The notes under the pieces: model-generated | What the model was told of the DNA's origin: nothing | What the model saw: the letters and a program-made list of their open reading frames with translations, nothing else | The model's database searches: none | Shown here: piece by piece, positions 54,887 to 64,000 of the stretch | Numbering within the stretch: position 1 is the stretch's first letter | How the letters are laid out: each line of letters opens with the position of its first letter | Made by a program: the position numbers and the translations under genes | Assembly: GCA_016705545.1 (NCBI GenBank) | Contig: JADIYA010000009.1 | Location: forward strand, 130,595 to 194,594 | Length of the DNA: 64,000 bases | DNA from: Flavobacteriales bacterium | GTDB taxonomy: Bacteria; Bacteroidota; Bacteroidia; Flavobacteriales_F; PHOS-HE28 | Direction: 5' to 3'

Positions 54887-56239
54887 TCAGCGCAGCCACT
54901 CCAACTCCACGCGCCGCTCGCCGGGATCGCGCCCCAAGCTGCGGCTGTCGCCGTAATAATTCACCAAAAGGCGGTCGCCATCGATGCCGCGCGCAAGCAG
55001 GTAGCCCCGCACGGCCTTCGCGCGCTGTTCGCTGAGCCAGAGATTGCGTGCCGGATCGCCACTGCGATCGGTGTGGCCGGTGATGAGGACCTTGTCCTGC
55101 GGCGATCGGGCCAACTGCTCGAACACCTCGTTGAGCAGCACGCGCTGATCGGGCTCGAGCGAAGTGCTGTTCCGCTCGAATCGGACGGTGAGGTTGCGGC
55201 CGGTGAGCGCTGCGAGATTGGCTGAAGGGTTCTCCTCGTTCCCACGGTCACGTGCATCCTTCACGTCGATCTCCAACCCGGTGAGACGGTCTTCCATGTC
55301 TTCCATGCGATCGCGCAGCTCCCAGAGCTCCCGACGCTGGTCCATCCGATCAATCCGCTGATTGATAGCGTCGAATTCCTGCTTCAGCCAACGGTCGCGC
55401 TTACGAATACGCGATAATGGAACAGCGCTGGATGCAGTTCCGCTGGTATCGGGAGCCGCTTGATCGGCAATGCCTTGCAGCAGGCCCCCGGCTAACTCGG
55501 GATCCGATCCCACGCCGCCCCCAGTGTCAGCCAGCCGCAGGTCCAGAGCGCAGAGATAATTCTCCTGGTCGAACACGGTGCCGCAGGTGCTGTTGATCCT
55601 CTCGACTTGTCCCGGCGGAACTTGCTCAGCCGCGAGCACATTCACCTGGCTCAACGGAAGCAGATCGGCCCGCAGCTGCCGCTCGAGTTCTTGCCGCTGG
55701 CTGCGCACGTAGTAATACACCGCCAGGTACTTGTCCTGTTCTGCGCCTCCGTCCACGCCGAATCGGGCGTTGCTCCAATCGATCCGTGTGAGGCGCTCCA
55801 ATTGGCCACGCGTGCTGGGGCTCAGCGCAACGCGATCCGGGCCAGGATGCAGGTGATCAACAGCTGCCGCGATCAGTGCATCGATATCGGTGGCCATGGC
55901 AGCTGCCGGCAGATCGCTCTTCACGCCCTGCTTGGTGAAATGGACGCGCGCATCGAGGTAGGCGCCGATCGCCGATTCAACCAGCCTGTCGAGCATGACC
56001 GCATTTTCAGCAGGGGCATCGCTCAAGCGCTGCAGTTCGAAGGCAATGCCCGCGTTCAGGGCAGGCCTCCAGATGGCACGCAGCTCCAGGCTTGCATCCT
56101 CTTCCTCACCCGGGACCTCCACGATGATGTCGGTGCCATTGCTCGAGGAAACCAACCGAGGGGGTTGCGGCCAAGCGTATTGAGCGCTTGCCAGTGCAAT
56201 CGCCCAAACCGGGAACCGGTATGCGCCATTCAGGATCAT
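54887..56239 (-). CDS. OmpA-family protein
   Basis: 450 residues. Signal-like N-terminus (FPVWAIALASAQYAWPQ), a beta-rich N-terminal region, a predicted coiled coil around residues 280-330 (DRWLKQEFDAINQRIDRMDQ, LWELRDRMEDMEDRLTGLEI), and a C-terminal OmpA peptidoglycan-binding domain (VRFERNSTSLEPDQRVLLNE, ITGHTDRSGD, NLWLSEQRAKAVRGYLL). It would tether the outer membrane to the cell wall. Its start overlaps the end of the upstream gene by 4 bases, so they are coupled. Confidence 0.88.
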   Translation of the reverse strand: MILNGAYRFPVWAIALASAQYAWPQPPRLVSSSNGTDIIVEVPGEEEDASLELRAIWRPALNAGIAFELQRLSDAPAENAVMLDRLVESAIGAYLDARVHFTKQGVKSDLPAAAMATDIDALIAAAVDHLHPGPDRVALSPSTRGQLERLTRIDWSNARFGVDGGAEQDKYLAVYYYVRSQRQELERQLRADLLPLSQVNVLAAEQVPPGQVERINSTCGTVFDQENYLCALDLRLADTGGGVGSDPELAGGLLQGIADQAAPDTSGTASSAVPLSRIRKRDRWLKQEFDAINQRIDRMDQRRELWELRDRMEDMEDRLTGLEIDVKDARDRGNEENPSANLAALTGRNLTVRFERNSTSLEPDQRVLLNEVFEQLARSPQDKVLITGHTDRSGDPARNLWLSEQRAKAVRGYLLARGIDGDRLLVNYYGDSRSLGRDPGERRVELEWLR

Positions 56240-56658
56240 AGTCTTGCCTTCACGGCATTTCGAACGGCTTCAATCTGCAATCGCTCACGCGCCCAGCGCC
56301 ATGCCTCGTTACGCGAGTCGAACACGCGGAATGGGAAGCGAGGACGGTGCACTTGCCGGAAGAACTCCAACTGGCCGCGGCATTGCGGGTTGGCCGTGTA
56401 CACTGCCACCGGATGGCCCTGAGCGCGGCAAACGCGCACAAGCAGCGCACGAGCGCTGTCATCAACGGCCACGCTCGGTGCATGGTCGATCAGCACCGGC
56501 ACGCGGCCCGTGGCATCCATGGCAGCCACCAACCGGATCATCTCCTTCATCACCTTAGGCTGCAACTGGGCGCCCTCCAGCAGGACAAGGTGCAGCACCC
56601 CTTCATCACGCCACAATTCGAAGGGCTGTTCAAAGGCGGGAGGCTCCCATTGAAGCAT
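56236..56658 (-). CDS. Conserved hypothetical protein, STAS/SpoIIAA-like
   Basis: About 140 residues from MLQWEPPAFEQPFELWRDEG. It alternates strands and helices: VLHLVLLEGAQLQPKVMKEM, GRVPVLIDHAPSVAVDDSAR, HPVAVYTANPQCRGQLEFF, FPFRVFDSRNEAWRWARERL. The pattern is that of small STAS/SEC14-like single-domain proteins encoded in many Bacteroidota, often with a C-terminal aromatic helix. Function is unknown. It is coupled to the OmpA-family gene by a 4-base overlap. Confidence 0.68.
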   Translation of the reverse strand: MLQWEPPAFEQPFELWRDEGVLHLVLLEGAQLQPKVMKEMIRLVAAMDATGRVPVLIDHAPSVAVDDSARALLVRVCRAQGHPVAVYTANPQCRGQLEFFRQVHRPRFPFRVFDSRNEAWRWARERLQIEAVRNAVKARL

Positions 56659-56765
56659 GCGGCAAGCTAGAAGCGCTGCGGTGGCTGGCATCGGCCAGTG
56701 CTCGGTGCGATCTCAACACCGCATGTGGATAAGGTCCATCGCCGGTGAGCGGCTACCTTGGTGGC

Positions 56766-57293
56766 ATGAATGCCATTGAAAGACCAGCTTCCTCCGAATT
56801 CGCCGCTTACTACGCACCATACATCGCCCGCTGCGAAGGGGATGACCTGATCGCCGCTCTCACGATGACCTCTGAGCGCTTCGAATCGATGACCGCATCC
56901 CTTCCCGACACCATGGGCGATCACCGGTACGCTGAAGGCAAATGGTCGATCAAGGAGGTGTTGCAGCACTTGATCGACTGCGAGCGGGTGTTCGCCTACC
57001 GGGCCTTGCGCTTCGCGCGCAACGATGCTACCGAGCTGCATGGCTTTGATGAAGATGCCTATGCGCCTGCTTCGGAGGCCGACCGCCGCACCTTGGCAGA
57101 TCTGCGCATGGAGCACGCGGCCGTGCGCTCAGCGAGCATCGCCTTGTTCAAGAGCTTCTCGGCGGCCATGCTGCTGCGTTCCGGGAGCGCTAACGGGAAC
57201 CGGTTCACGGTGCGTGCACTGGGTTGGGCGATCGCCGGTCACGAGCTGCACCACCTGGATGTGATCAACCAACGCTACCTCGCACATGGCTAA
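56766..57293 (+). CDS. DinB/YfiT-family protein
   Basis: 175 residues. A four-helix bundle with DinB-superfamily features: KWSIKEVLQHLIDCERVFAYRALR carries the first His, and AIAGHELHHLDVINQRY carries the other metal-binding His residues. The family contains thiol-dependent transferases and hydrolases, substrate unknown. TACCTTGG at 56754-56761 ends 4 bases before ATG, suggesting a nearly leaderless message. It overlaps the next gene by 8 bases. Confidence 0.9.
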   Translation: MNAIERPASSEFAAYYAPYIARCEGDDLIAALTMTSERFESMTASLPDTMGDHRYAEGKWSIKEVLQHLIDCERVFAYRALRFARNDATELHGFDEDAYAPASEADRRTLADLRMEHAAVRSASIALFKSFSAAMLLRSGSANGNRFTVRALGWAIAGHELHHLDVINQRYLAHG

Positions 57294-57756
57294 GACGATT
57301 CAGCGCTGGTTCGACCAGTATGGCGAGAGCCATCAGAACCCTGTGAATAAGCTCATCCACTGGATATGCGTGCCCACCATCTTCTTCTGCGTGGTCGGGC
57401 TGATCGCATCCCTACCGCCTGACGAACTTCCCTACATCGGTCGCATCCCATGGGCGAAGCTCACGGTCGGAGCGGTGGTGCTCGGGTTCTACTTGCCGCG
57501 CTCGTTCACGCTAGCCATCGGCATGGCGTTGTGGGGATACGCCTGCCTGTGGATGTCAAAGGCCCTGATCGATCACGCGCCCTGGCCGCTCTGGGCCATC
57601 TGCCTTGTGCTCTTCGCGGCTGCCTGGGTCGGCCAATTCATCGGCCACCACATCGAAGGCAAGAAGCCGAGCTTCCTGACGGACCTTCAATTCCTGCTCG
57701 TCGGGCCCGCTTGGCTGATGGGATTCATCTACCGTCGGCTAGGCATCCCTTATTGA
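57286..57756 (+). CDS. Mpo1-like (DUF962) membrane protein
   Basis: 156 residues with four hydrophobic helices. Family motifs: QYGESHQNPVNKLIHWICVP at the N-terminus and WVGQFIGHHIEGKKPSFLTD later. These His-rich segments match DUF962 proteins such as yeast Mpo1, an iron-dependent 2-hydroxy fatty acid dioxygenase. Bacterial members are assumed to act on membrane lipids, but this is not established. It is translationally coupled to the DinB-family gene. Confidence 0.9.
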   Translation: MAKTIQRWFDQYGESHQNPVNKLIHWICVPTIFFCVVGLIASLPPDELPYIGRIPWAKLTVGAVVLGFYLPRSFTLAIGMALWGYACLWMSKALIDHAPWPLWAICLVLFAAAWVGQFIGHHIEGKKPSFLTDLQFLLVGPAWLMGFIYRRLGIPY

Positions 57757-57767
57757 GCGCTGCGAGC

Positions 57768-59219
57768 TCAGTGCAACTCGCGGATCATGCGAAGCAACGC
57801 GCTGCGGACACCATCACGGCCATTTGCAAGCGCATCGGGCGTGGGCTGCACGCGGTGCTTGGGTTGCTCTCCGCGATCGGGCGGTGCATCGCTCTCGCCT
57901 TCGGGGATGTAGCGGAGCAAGGGAATCTCGAGTCGCAAGCCCGAATTCGGTGCGAACACGGTCGCCGTGCGGCCACCCGTGAAGCTGTGCGCATTGGTGG
58001 CGGTCTCCTCTCCGATCAAACGCGCCCGCCCGGTCCGGTGCGCAATCATCGCCAGCAACGCAGCGGCATCGCGAGTGCCCCCGTCGCACACCACATAAAC
58101 CCGCCCGCCATAGGCCTCCCGGTCGGGGGTAACGAGAGCCAGTCGCGGATCATCGGGACGCAAAGAAGCGCTGCCTTGCTGCGGTGGCAGATAGTTGCGG
58201 TCCACGCTCGCAACGAACTCATCAGGCAAACGAACCGCACCCGGGAGCGCATGCGGCTGCGTTGCACGAACGGTGATGCCCTGCACCAGCCTGAACGGCT
58301 CACGTGCAATGGAAGCGAACACCCATTCGGCCATGCCCAACTCGCGCCCATCCGCACCGCGCAAGTCGAGCACCAGGGCCTTCGCACTCTCTGTCCGTGC
58401 TTCCTTGAGAACGGCTTCCAGAAAGGCCTTCGGCTTCTGTCCACTGCGCTTGAGGCCTTCCGGATCCAGCGTGGTAAGGCTCACCCAGAGTGCAGCACTC
58501 TCCCTATCCCACGAGCTGCGCCACGGGTGAAGCGCGAGGCCTGACGGCTTGAGGCTGTTATCGATCTCCTCTTGTCGCAGGCCAGCAACCACATCCTCAC
58601 GCCGATCTCCATTGACCGTCTCCGTTTCGACGAGGTAGCTATTGACCGAACCGTAGGTGAGCAGGAAGAGCCATGAGAAGCGCTCTTGCACCTGGTGCCG
58701 GCGCCCCGACTCGTTCGCGCCATCAACGGCGACCCATTGGCTGAGGTCGCGGATGATGCGCTCGGCACTAAGTCCGTTGATGGAAATGATGCGGGAGCCG
58801 GGCGCGAAGCTGCGGAAGCCTTTGAGCTCTGCATTGATGTACAATCCCTCATCGATAAGGCGCACGGTGAATGGCAGCAATAAGGACTCGCTCATGACCC
58901 GGTCCACCAAGGAAGAATCCAGGTCCGCGCGCAGCCTGGAGTCTCCGATGCGGGCAAGTACAGGCATCATCCTTCTCAGGAAACGATCGGCAGTGAGCGG
59001 TTCACGCAGCGAATCAATGAGCTGGTCAAAGGCCCAATCGAGCTCGCCGCGGGTGATGAAGCGATAGGGGTCGGGATGCGCTAAGTGGATGGCGGAGCGC
59101 AAGAGCTCGGCATCGGCCCGCAGCTTCTCCGGATAGATGAGCGACCCGAACCCGCCATGCTGCCCGCGAAGCACGAGAGCCAGCGGAACACAAACCAACA
59201 GCACCATCCATCTGCGCAT
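57768..59219 (-). CDS. S41 (tail-specific protease)-like protein lacking the catalytic Ser
   Basis: 483 residues from Met 59219, signal peptide MRRWMVLLVCVPLALVLRGQ. An N-terminal helical domain (RADAELLRSAIHLAHPDPYR) and a PDZ-like region (FRSFAPGSRIISINGLSAERI) are followed by an S41 core (ALVLDLRGADG, RVYVVCDGGTRDAAALLAMI, RLIGEETATNAHSF). S41 enzymes have T-[FA]-S-A-A at the nucleophile; here the sequence is T-R-D-A-A, so the serine is replaced by Asp. The GEET segment is conserved. The protein may be a non-catalytic binding relative. It is convergent with the Mpo1-like gene. Confidence 0.78.
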   Translation of the reverse strand: MRRWMVLLVCVPLALVLRGQHGGFGSLIYPEKLRADAELLRSAIHLAHPDPYRFITRGELDWAFDQLIDSLREPLTADRFLRRMMPVLARIGDSRLRADLDSSLVDRVMSESLLLPFTVRLIDEGLYINAELKGFRSFAPGSRIISINGLSAERIIRDLSQWVAVDGANESGRRHQVQERFSWLFLLTYGSVNSYLVETETVNGDRREDVVAGLRQEEIDNSLKPSGLALHPWRSSWDRESAALWVSLTTLDPEGLKRSGQKPKAFLEAVLKEARTESAKALVLDLRGADGRELGMAEWVFASIAREPFRLVQGITVRATQPHALPGAVRLPDEFVASVDRNYLPPQQGSASLRPDDPRLALVTPDREAYGGRVYVVCDGGTRDAAALLAMIAHRTGRARLIGEETATNAHSFTGGRTATVFAPNSGLRLEIPLLRYIPEGESDAPPDRGEQPKHRVQPTPDALANGRDGVRSALLRMIRELH

Positions 59220-59269
59220 CGGCGTCAAAGCTATGGAGGCCGGCGAAGGCAATGCGCGTTACACGAAGA

Positions 59270-59293
59270 AAGCCCCCGCATCTGCGAGGGCTT
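59270..59293 (-). terminator. Terminator of pckA
   Basis: On the minus strand AAGCCCTCGCA - GA - TGCGGGGGCTT forms an 11-base stem with one mismatch, followed by TCTTCGT. It lies 22 bases after the pckA stop. Confidence 0.78.
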
Positions 59294-59314
59294 CCTTTCA
59301 TCGTGCGTTCACGA

Positions 59315-60928
<1,614 letters not shown>

Positions 60929-60953
60929 GTTCCTGCGATTTGGAATTGGGCGC

Positions 60954-60961
60954 CAAAAGTA
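60954..60961 (-). promoter_or_regulatory. Probable -7 box of pckA
   Basis: TACTTTTG on the minus strand is a perfect TANNTTTG match, 26 bases before the pckA start. No TTTG element at the expected -33 distance. Confidence 0.55.
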
Positions 60962-60982
60962 GCGGGACACACCCAGCAGGGA

Positions 60983-61384
60983 CTAACGCCGGTCATGTTG
61001 CCTTAACGCGGTTATGAACAGCATGAGCCACGCTGCCATGAAGCAAAGGCCTCCCAGCGGAGTTACCTGGCCCAAGTAGGGGCCGATTCCATCCAAGCCG
61101 ATCAACTCCCTCGTGCTCAACAGGTACAGCGAGCCGCTGAAAAGGACGATCCCGGCCATCAGCAGCCGCGCAATCCACGTGGAGGGGGTGGTCGGCAATC
61201 GCCCGGTGCAGGCCTCCAACACCAGCAATCCAATAGCATGGATGAAGTGGTACTGGACGGCCGTGGCCCAAACCGCCTGCTGGTCGGGGCTCAGGTGCGG
61301 CTTCAATCCGTGCGCACCAAAAGCTCCCAGACCGACTGCCACGGCCATGAGCAATGCTCCAATGGCGAACCGGTTGCTTCGCAT
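60983..61384 (-). CDS. DUF423 membrane protein
   Basis: 133 residues with four hydrophobic helices. The opening FAIGALLMAVAVGLGAFGAHGL, then QYHFIHAIGLLVLEA and FSGSLYLLSTREL with TPLGGLCFMAAWLML, are the DUF423 (YgdD-like) signature. Function is unknown. The 55-base gap to pckA contains the pckA promoter box, so the two genes are probably separate units. Confidence 0.93.
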   Translation of the reverse strand: MRSNRFAIGALLMAVAVGLGAFGAHGLKPHLSPDQQAVWATAVQYHFIHAIGLLVLEACTGRLPTTPSTWIARLLMAGIVLFSGSLYLLSTRELIGLDGIGPYLGQVTPLGGLCFMAAWLMLFITALRQHDRR

Positions 61385-61458
61385 GCGGCAAAGGTGCGCC
61401 TTGAAGCCAGAAGCCCCTCTGCAGGGGCAGAAGGGCTTCCAGGAAAGGACTCGAAGGA

Positions 61459-62055
61459 TTACTTCTTCATGTTCTCCATCTCCTTCTCGAAGGTCTCCTT
61501 GAACTTCTCGTAGTCGTAGTCGATGCGGAGGCGCTCATCGCTGCTGAGGCGCTGGTTGTAGGCTGCCAGCAGTTCCTGGGCGCTGAGCTCGATGGCCACG
61601 TAGCTCTTGTAGTTGCCGGTGGCATTCACGCGCATCATCTTCTCGCAGATGGTCTTCACGCCAGTGAGCTGCTGATCGACCACTTCACGGGCGAGGGCCT
61701 CGTAGCGCTCACCGATCTCCTCACGGTTCTGCATCTCGCGGCTGTTCACGTAGTTGTCGATCACGGCCTTCACGCGGGTGTTGATGGCGGCGGCCAGGTC
61801 GGCGCGGGCATTGCTCATCGCCTTCTTCTTGCTGGTGGCCTGATCCATGCTCTCGCCCAGGTTGTTGGCGCGGAACACCTTGTTGTCCGTGAAGAACTCA
61901 GGGCCGGAGCAAGGGATGATGATCTCGGTCTCCCCGGTCGGGTCGGGTTTCACTTCGGCTTGTTTCTTCTTGCTCTTGCAAGCGGTCATTCCGCCGGAGA
62001 GCAGGACAGCAGCGAAGGCCATGCTGAGGGTGCGGGTGGTGGTGGAGGTTTTCAT
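61459..62055 (-). CDS. LPP20-like lipoprotein
   Basis: 198 residues from Met 62055. Lipobox (AAVLLSGGMTAC) followed by a Lys-rich linker KSKKKQAEVKPD. The mature domain (EFFTDNKVFRANNLGESMDQ, KKKAMSNARADLAAAINTRV, YVAIELSAQELLAAYNQRL) resembles LPP20-family lipoproteins: substrate-free beta-alpha domains with a serial Ala-rich helix. Function is unknown. It is last in a run of three similar genes, 100 bases after the previous one. The frame is open upstream of 62055 but without a signal. Confidence 0.75.
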   Translation of the reverse strand: MKTSTTTRTLSMAFAAVLLSGGMTACKSKKKQAEVKPDPTGETEIIIPCSGPEFFTDNKVFRANNLGESMDQATSKKKAMSNARADLAAAINTRVKAVIDNYVNSREMQNREEIGERYEALAREVVDQQLTGVKTICEKMMRVNATGNYKSYVAIELSAQELLAAYNQRLSSDERLRIDYDYEKFKETFEKEMENMKK

Positions 62056-62155
62056 GGTGTTTCGCCGATGCCCGGCGCGGTGTTGAGTGTGCTGATGAGA
62101 TTCGTTTTGGTTGGAGCCGGTTTTGCTGATCGCGTGCCAAACTACATGAAGCGCG

Positions 62156-63538
62156 TCACTGGAAGGCGCTGAGGATGCCGGGCACCACTTCGCGCCGCAG
62201 CTCCTGTGCGGCTTTCTTGTAGGCATCAAGGCTGGCTTTCTCCAAGCTGAGCTGAATGCCCTTCACGGATTGCTTCGCCCCCTGGAACACGATGTCCTGC
62301 GACTTGCGGTCCTGGAAGGTGTAGGTCATATCGAGGAAGGCCGTGGCGAATCCATTGGATTCACCCCCTGGTCGCGTGGTGCAATTCAACTGGAGCAGGA
62401 GCTCGGCTTCGGTCTCGCGGTCCACCAAACGGAATCCGCTCCGCGTGAGCTCTTCACGCAGGATCACGGCAATCCCGGCATCGCCCACGGCCGCGCCGAG
62501 GCTTGTTTCATTCGACCGCATGAACACCCGTGGCATCCGCATGCTGATGGGGGCTCGGGTCTCGGGCACCGTAAGGCTGCCCAAGAGCGCCTTCACGACT
62601 TCCGGTTCCAAGTCCTTGCTCACTAGCGCATCCATATCGGGCTTCACCACGAGATCGTTGCTGCTCTGGGCAATGGCCACGCGCTGCACGCCGAATCTCA
62701 AGCGTCCCTCGGAGTCGGTATTCTTCTGCTCGATCACCGGACCATCCAGACCGGCATACGTTATCCGGAGCGGCAATTGCGGCAGGTCGCGGCCGAGCTT
62801 CCCTTCGGCGAACGTGGCCGTGACCATTACCTCACGCTGGAAGTGGTTTGCATAGTCGAGTTCGCAACGTTCGGGCAACAGGGCCAAACGGATTCCGGCG
62901 GTGAGTGCTTGCAAATGGCCGAACACCTCATTCGCGATCGGCACCTGCTTGCCATTCAGCTCCACCAAGTCGTTCTCGCCCCAATAGGCCTTCATGGCGA
63001 TGAGCGCTCTCAAGTCCTGGTCGATGGCTGCTCGAAGGTCACCACCAGCAATGCTGGCGATCGCGCGCTGATGCAAGTCGACGGCCGTCCCGATGGCTGC
63101 GGACTTGCGCTGTGACTTCAGGCGGGCATGCTCGGCCTTCGAGAGGCGGTAATACACCCAATGCTCGGTGGGACTGTCCCACGAATCAACGAGCTCATAT
63201 CCTTCAAGCTGCTCCTGCGAGGTGGTCTTGATGGTGCTGGTGAAGGTCTCGTCGAAGCGATTGCGGCCATCGGCGGTGAAGAGGATGCTGCTGCCCTCGA
63301 CACGTACGCTGATCTCCTGGGCCATCTGATCCAGCGCGCTCTTGCGGGCCGACTCCACGGCATCGGCCCTGGCCTTGCTGCCCAAGCCCACACCGATGTA
63401 ATAGGCACTGCTCACCGGCCGGCTGCGCACCCATTCGGGCCGTGCATCGGGCGCAGGCGGCGGCGGCTCCTGAACGGTTTGCCCGCCCTTGCACGCCATC
63501 AGCGCGCTAAGTGCCATGAAGAGAAGCAGCCGGGTCAT
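62156..63538 (-). CDS. LPP20-family lipoprotein, long form
   Basis: 460 residues with a lipobox near the start (FMALSALMAC). The N-terminal domain matches LPP20: RPEWVRSRPVSSAYYIGVGL, AVESARKSALDQMAQEISVR, YELVDSWDSPTEHWVYYRL. A helical linker and a beta-rich region follow (FGVQRVAIAQSSNDLVVKPD). The C-terminal domain (AGIAVILREELTRSGFRLVD, ELLLQLNCTTRPGG) resembles the nucleotide-free CsgG/TolB-N type fold. The start overlaps the stop of the upstream gene by 4 bases. A periplasmic-face outer-membrane lipoprotein role is likely. Confidence 0.82.
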   Translation of the reverse strand: MTRLLLFMALSALMACKGGQTVQEPPPPAPDARPEWVRSRPVSSAYYIGVGLGSKARADAVESARKSALDQMAQEISVRVEGSSILFTADGRNRFDETFTSTIKTTSQEQLEGYELVDSWDSPTEHWVYYRLSKAEHARLKSQRKSAAIGTAVDLHQRAIASIAGGDLRAAIDQDLRALIAMKAYWGENDLVELNGKQVPIANEVFGHLQALTAGIRLALLPERCELDYANHFQREVMVTATFAEGKLGRDLPQLPLRITYAGLDGPVIEQKNTDSEGRLRFGVQRVAIAQSSNDLVVKPDMDALVSKDLEPEVVKALLGSLTVPETRAPISMRMPRVFMRSNETSLGAAVGDAGIAVILREELTRSGFRLVDRETEAELLLQLNCTTRPGGESNGFATAFLDMTYTFQDRKSQDIVFQGAKQSVKGIQLSLEKASLDAYKKAAQELRREVVPGILSAFQ

Positions 63539-64000
63539 GGCAGGCGCTCGTTGAGTTCCTGCTGAATGGCAGCGGCCATCTGCACCGTGCCCTGGCGCAC
63601 GAGTTCGCTGCCCAAGGTGGCCGATGACTTCACTTCACGAGGTGCATTCAGCAGGTTGCGCAGGTCACCGCGCCGGTTGTTGCTGAGGTCAGCGGCGCCA
63701 TTCAGGCTTGGGTAAAGAGCATCACGATTGCCCGTGTAGGTAGCGTAGTACATGTGGTCCTCACTCTCCCGATCGAAGGACTTGCTCATGAGCACCTCAC
63801 CGGTCTCGAGTGATATGAGCCTGTAGTTCACCGCGATGCGCGCCTTGTTCTCCTGGTAATGCTCGGTATAGCTAACAGGCTTGTAGCGGGTCACGAAATA
63901 CTTCTCACCCGTTTCCTTGTTCACCTGCTCCACACGGTACGCCTCGAAACCGCTCTTGGTGCTTTGCCGCAATTGACCGGGCTCCTCCCGGTAATCGGTC
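63535..64000 (-). CDS. CsgG/FlgO-like envelope protein, 5' partial
   Basis: The frame is open to the window edge, so the N-terminus is outside; at least 155 residues are present. The visible part reads NYRLISLETGEVLMSKSF, similar to the C-terminal end of CsgG/FlgO-like domains where an output strand is followed by 'TGE[VI]L'. LGSELVRQGTVQMAAAIQQE is the final helix. It overlaps the LPP20 gene by 4 bases, so the three downstream genes form one operon. Confidence 0.65.
   Translation of the reverse strand, partial: TDYREEPGQLRQSTKSGFEAYRVEQVNKETGEKYFVTRYKPVSYTEHYQENKARIAVNYRLISLETGEVLMSKSFDRESEDHMYYATYTGNRDALYPSLNGAADLSNNRRGDLRNLLNAPREVKSSATLGSELVRQGTVQMAAAIQQELNERLP

Overview
The window is a GC-rich piece of a Bacteroidota chromosome, most likely from an uncultured Flavobacteriales-type lineage. 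The evidence is lineage-typical gene content: type IX secretion (T9SS) C-terminal sorting domains on two secreted proteins, a Bat aerotolerance operon, a DUF3276 PUR-like protein, an extended NusB, and promoter boxes of the form TANNTTTG close to start codons. No T9SS core genes, rRNA, CRISPR array, phage or insertion sequence is visible.

Layout. 1-2.9 kb: the tail of a gene set (NodB deacetylase joined to LolA, hotdog dehydratase, GT2 glycosyltransferase with DUF2062) that resembles the edge of an aryl-polyene/flexirubin pigment cluster; the rest lies upstream. 2.9-15.5 kb: housekeeping genes (exonuclease, coaE, yajC, DUF1573 lipoprotein, nusB, ABC exporter, two L,D-transpeptidase-type proteins, typA, enoyl-CoA hydratase). 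15.6-19.5 kb: a pair of secreted proteins, one with a tandem NDRDPIL dockerin-like tail and one with MopE-type metal-binding repeats interrupted twice by a homologous cysteine-rich domain. 19.7-25 kb: secreted lipase, LytTR/LytS two-component pair, DUF479 protein, MltF-like lytic transglycosylase. 25.2-26.9 kb: a T9SS-exported deiminase built like Porphyromonas PPAD.

26.9-35.4 kb: VOC protein, cold-shock protein, DUF3276, MazG-like protein and the first two thirds of the Bat operon (moxR, DUF58, BatD-like, batA, batB, batC-like genes). Almost every gene here is broken by single-base indels although the conserved protein continues in the next frame, which points to a poorly polished assembly stretch and not to gene decay. 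batD and batE (35.4-37.9 kb) are clean.

37.9-43.5 kb: a giant T9SS surface protein (beta-helix, carbohydrate-binding-like domain, eight Ig-like repeats that alternate between two types, sorting domain), with one homopolymer frameshift. 43.8-44.1 kb: tRNA-Ser, tRNA-Pro and tRNA-Arg in one minus-strand unit. 44.2-50.5 kb: acetyl-CoA acetyltransferase, DUF486, Kef-type antiporter, paaI-paaJ-like pair, DUF1801/YdeI protein. 50.5-61.4 kb: rpmE, a beta-helix lipoprotein, a LuxC-type acyl-CoA reductase divergent from a ferredoxin, membrane protein, OmpA-family protein, DinB, Mpo1-like protein, an S41-like protein lacking its serine, ATP-dependent PEP carboxykinase, DUF423. 61.4-64 kb: three LPP20/CsgG-like envelope proteins, the last running off the edge.

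The strongest candidates for something not yet described are the duplicated cysteine-rich domain inside the MopE-repeat protein together with its NDRDPIL partner, and the PPAD-like secreted deiminase. All calls come from reading the sequence; no database search was run.
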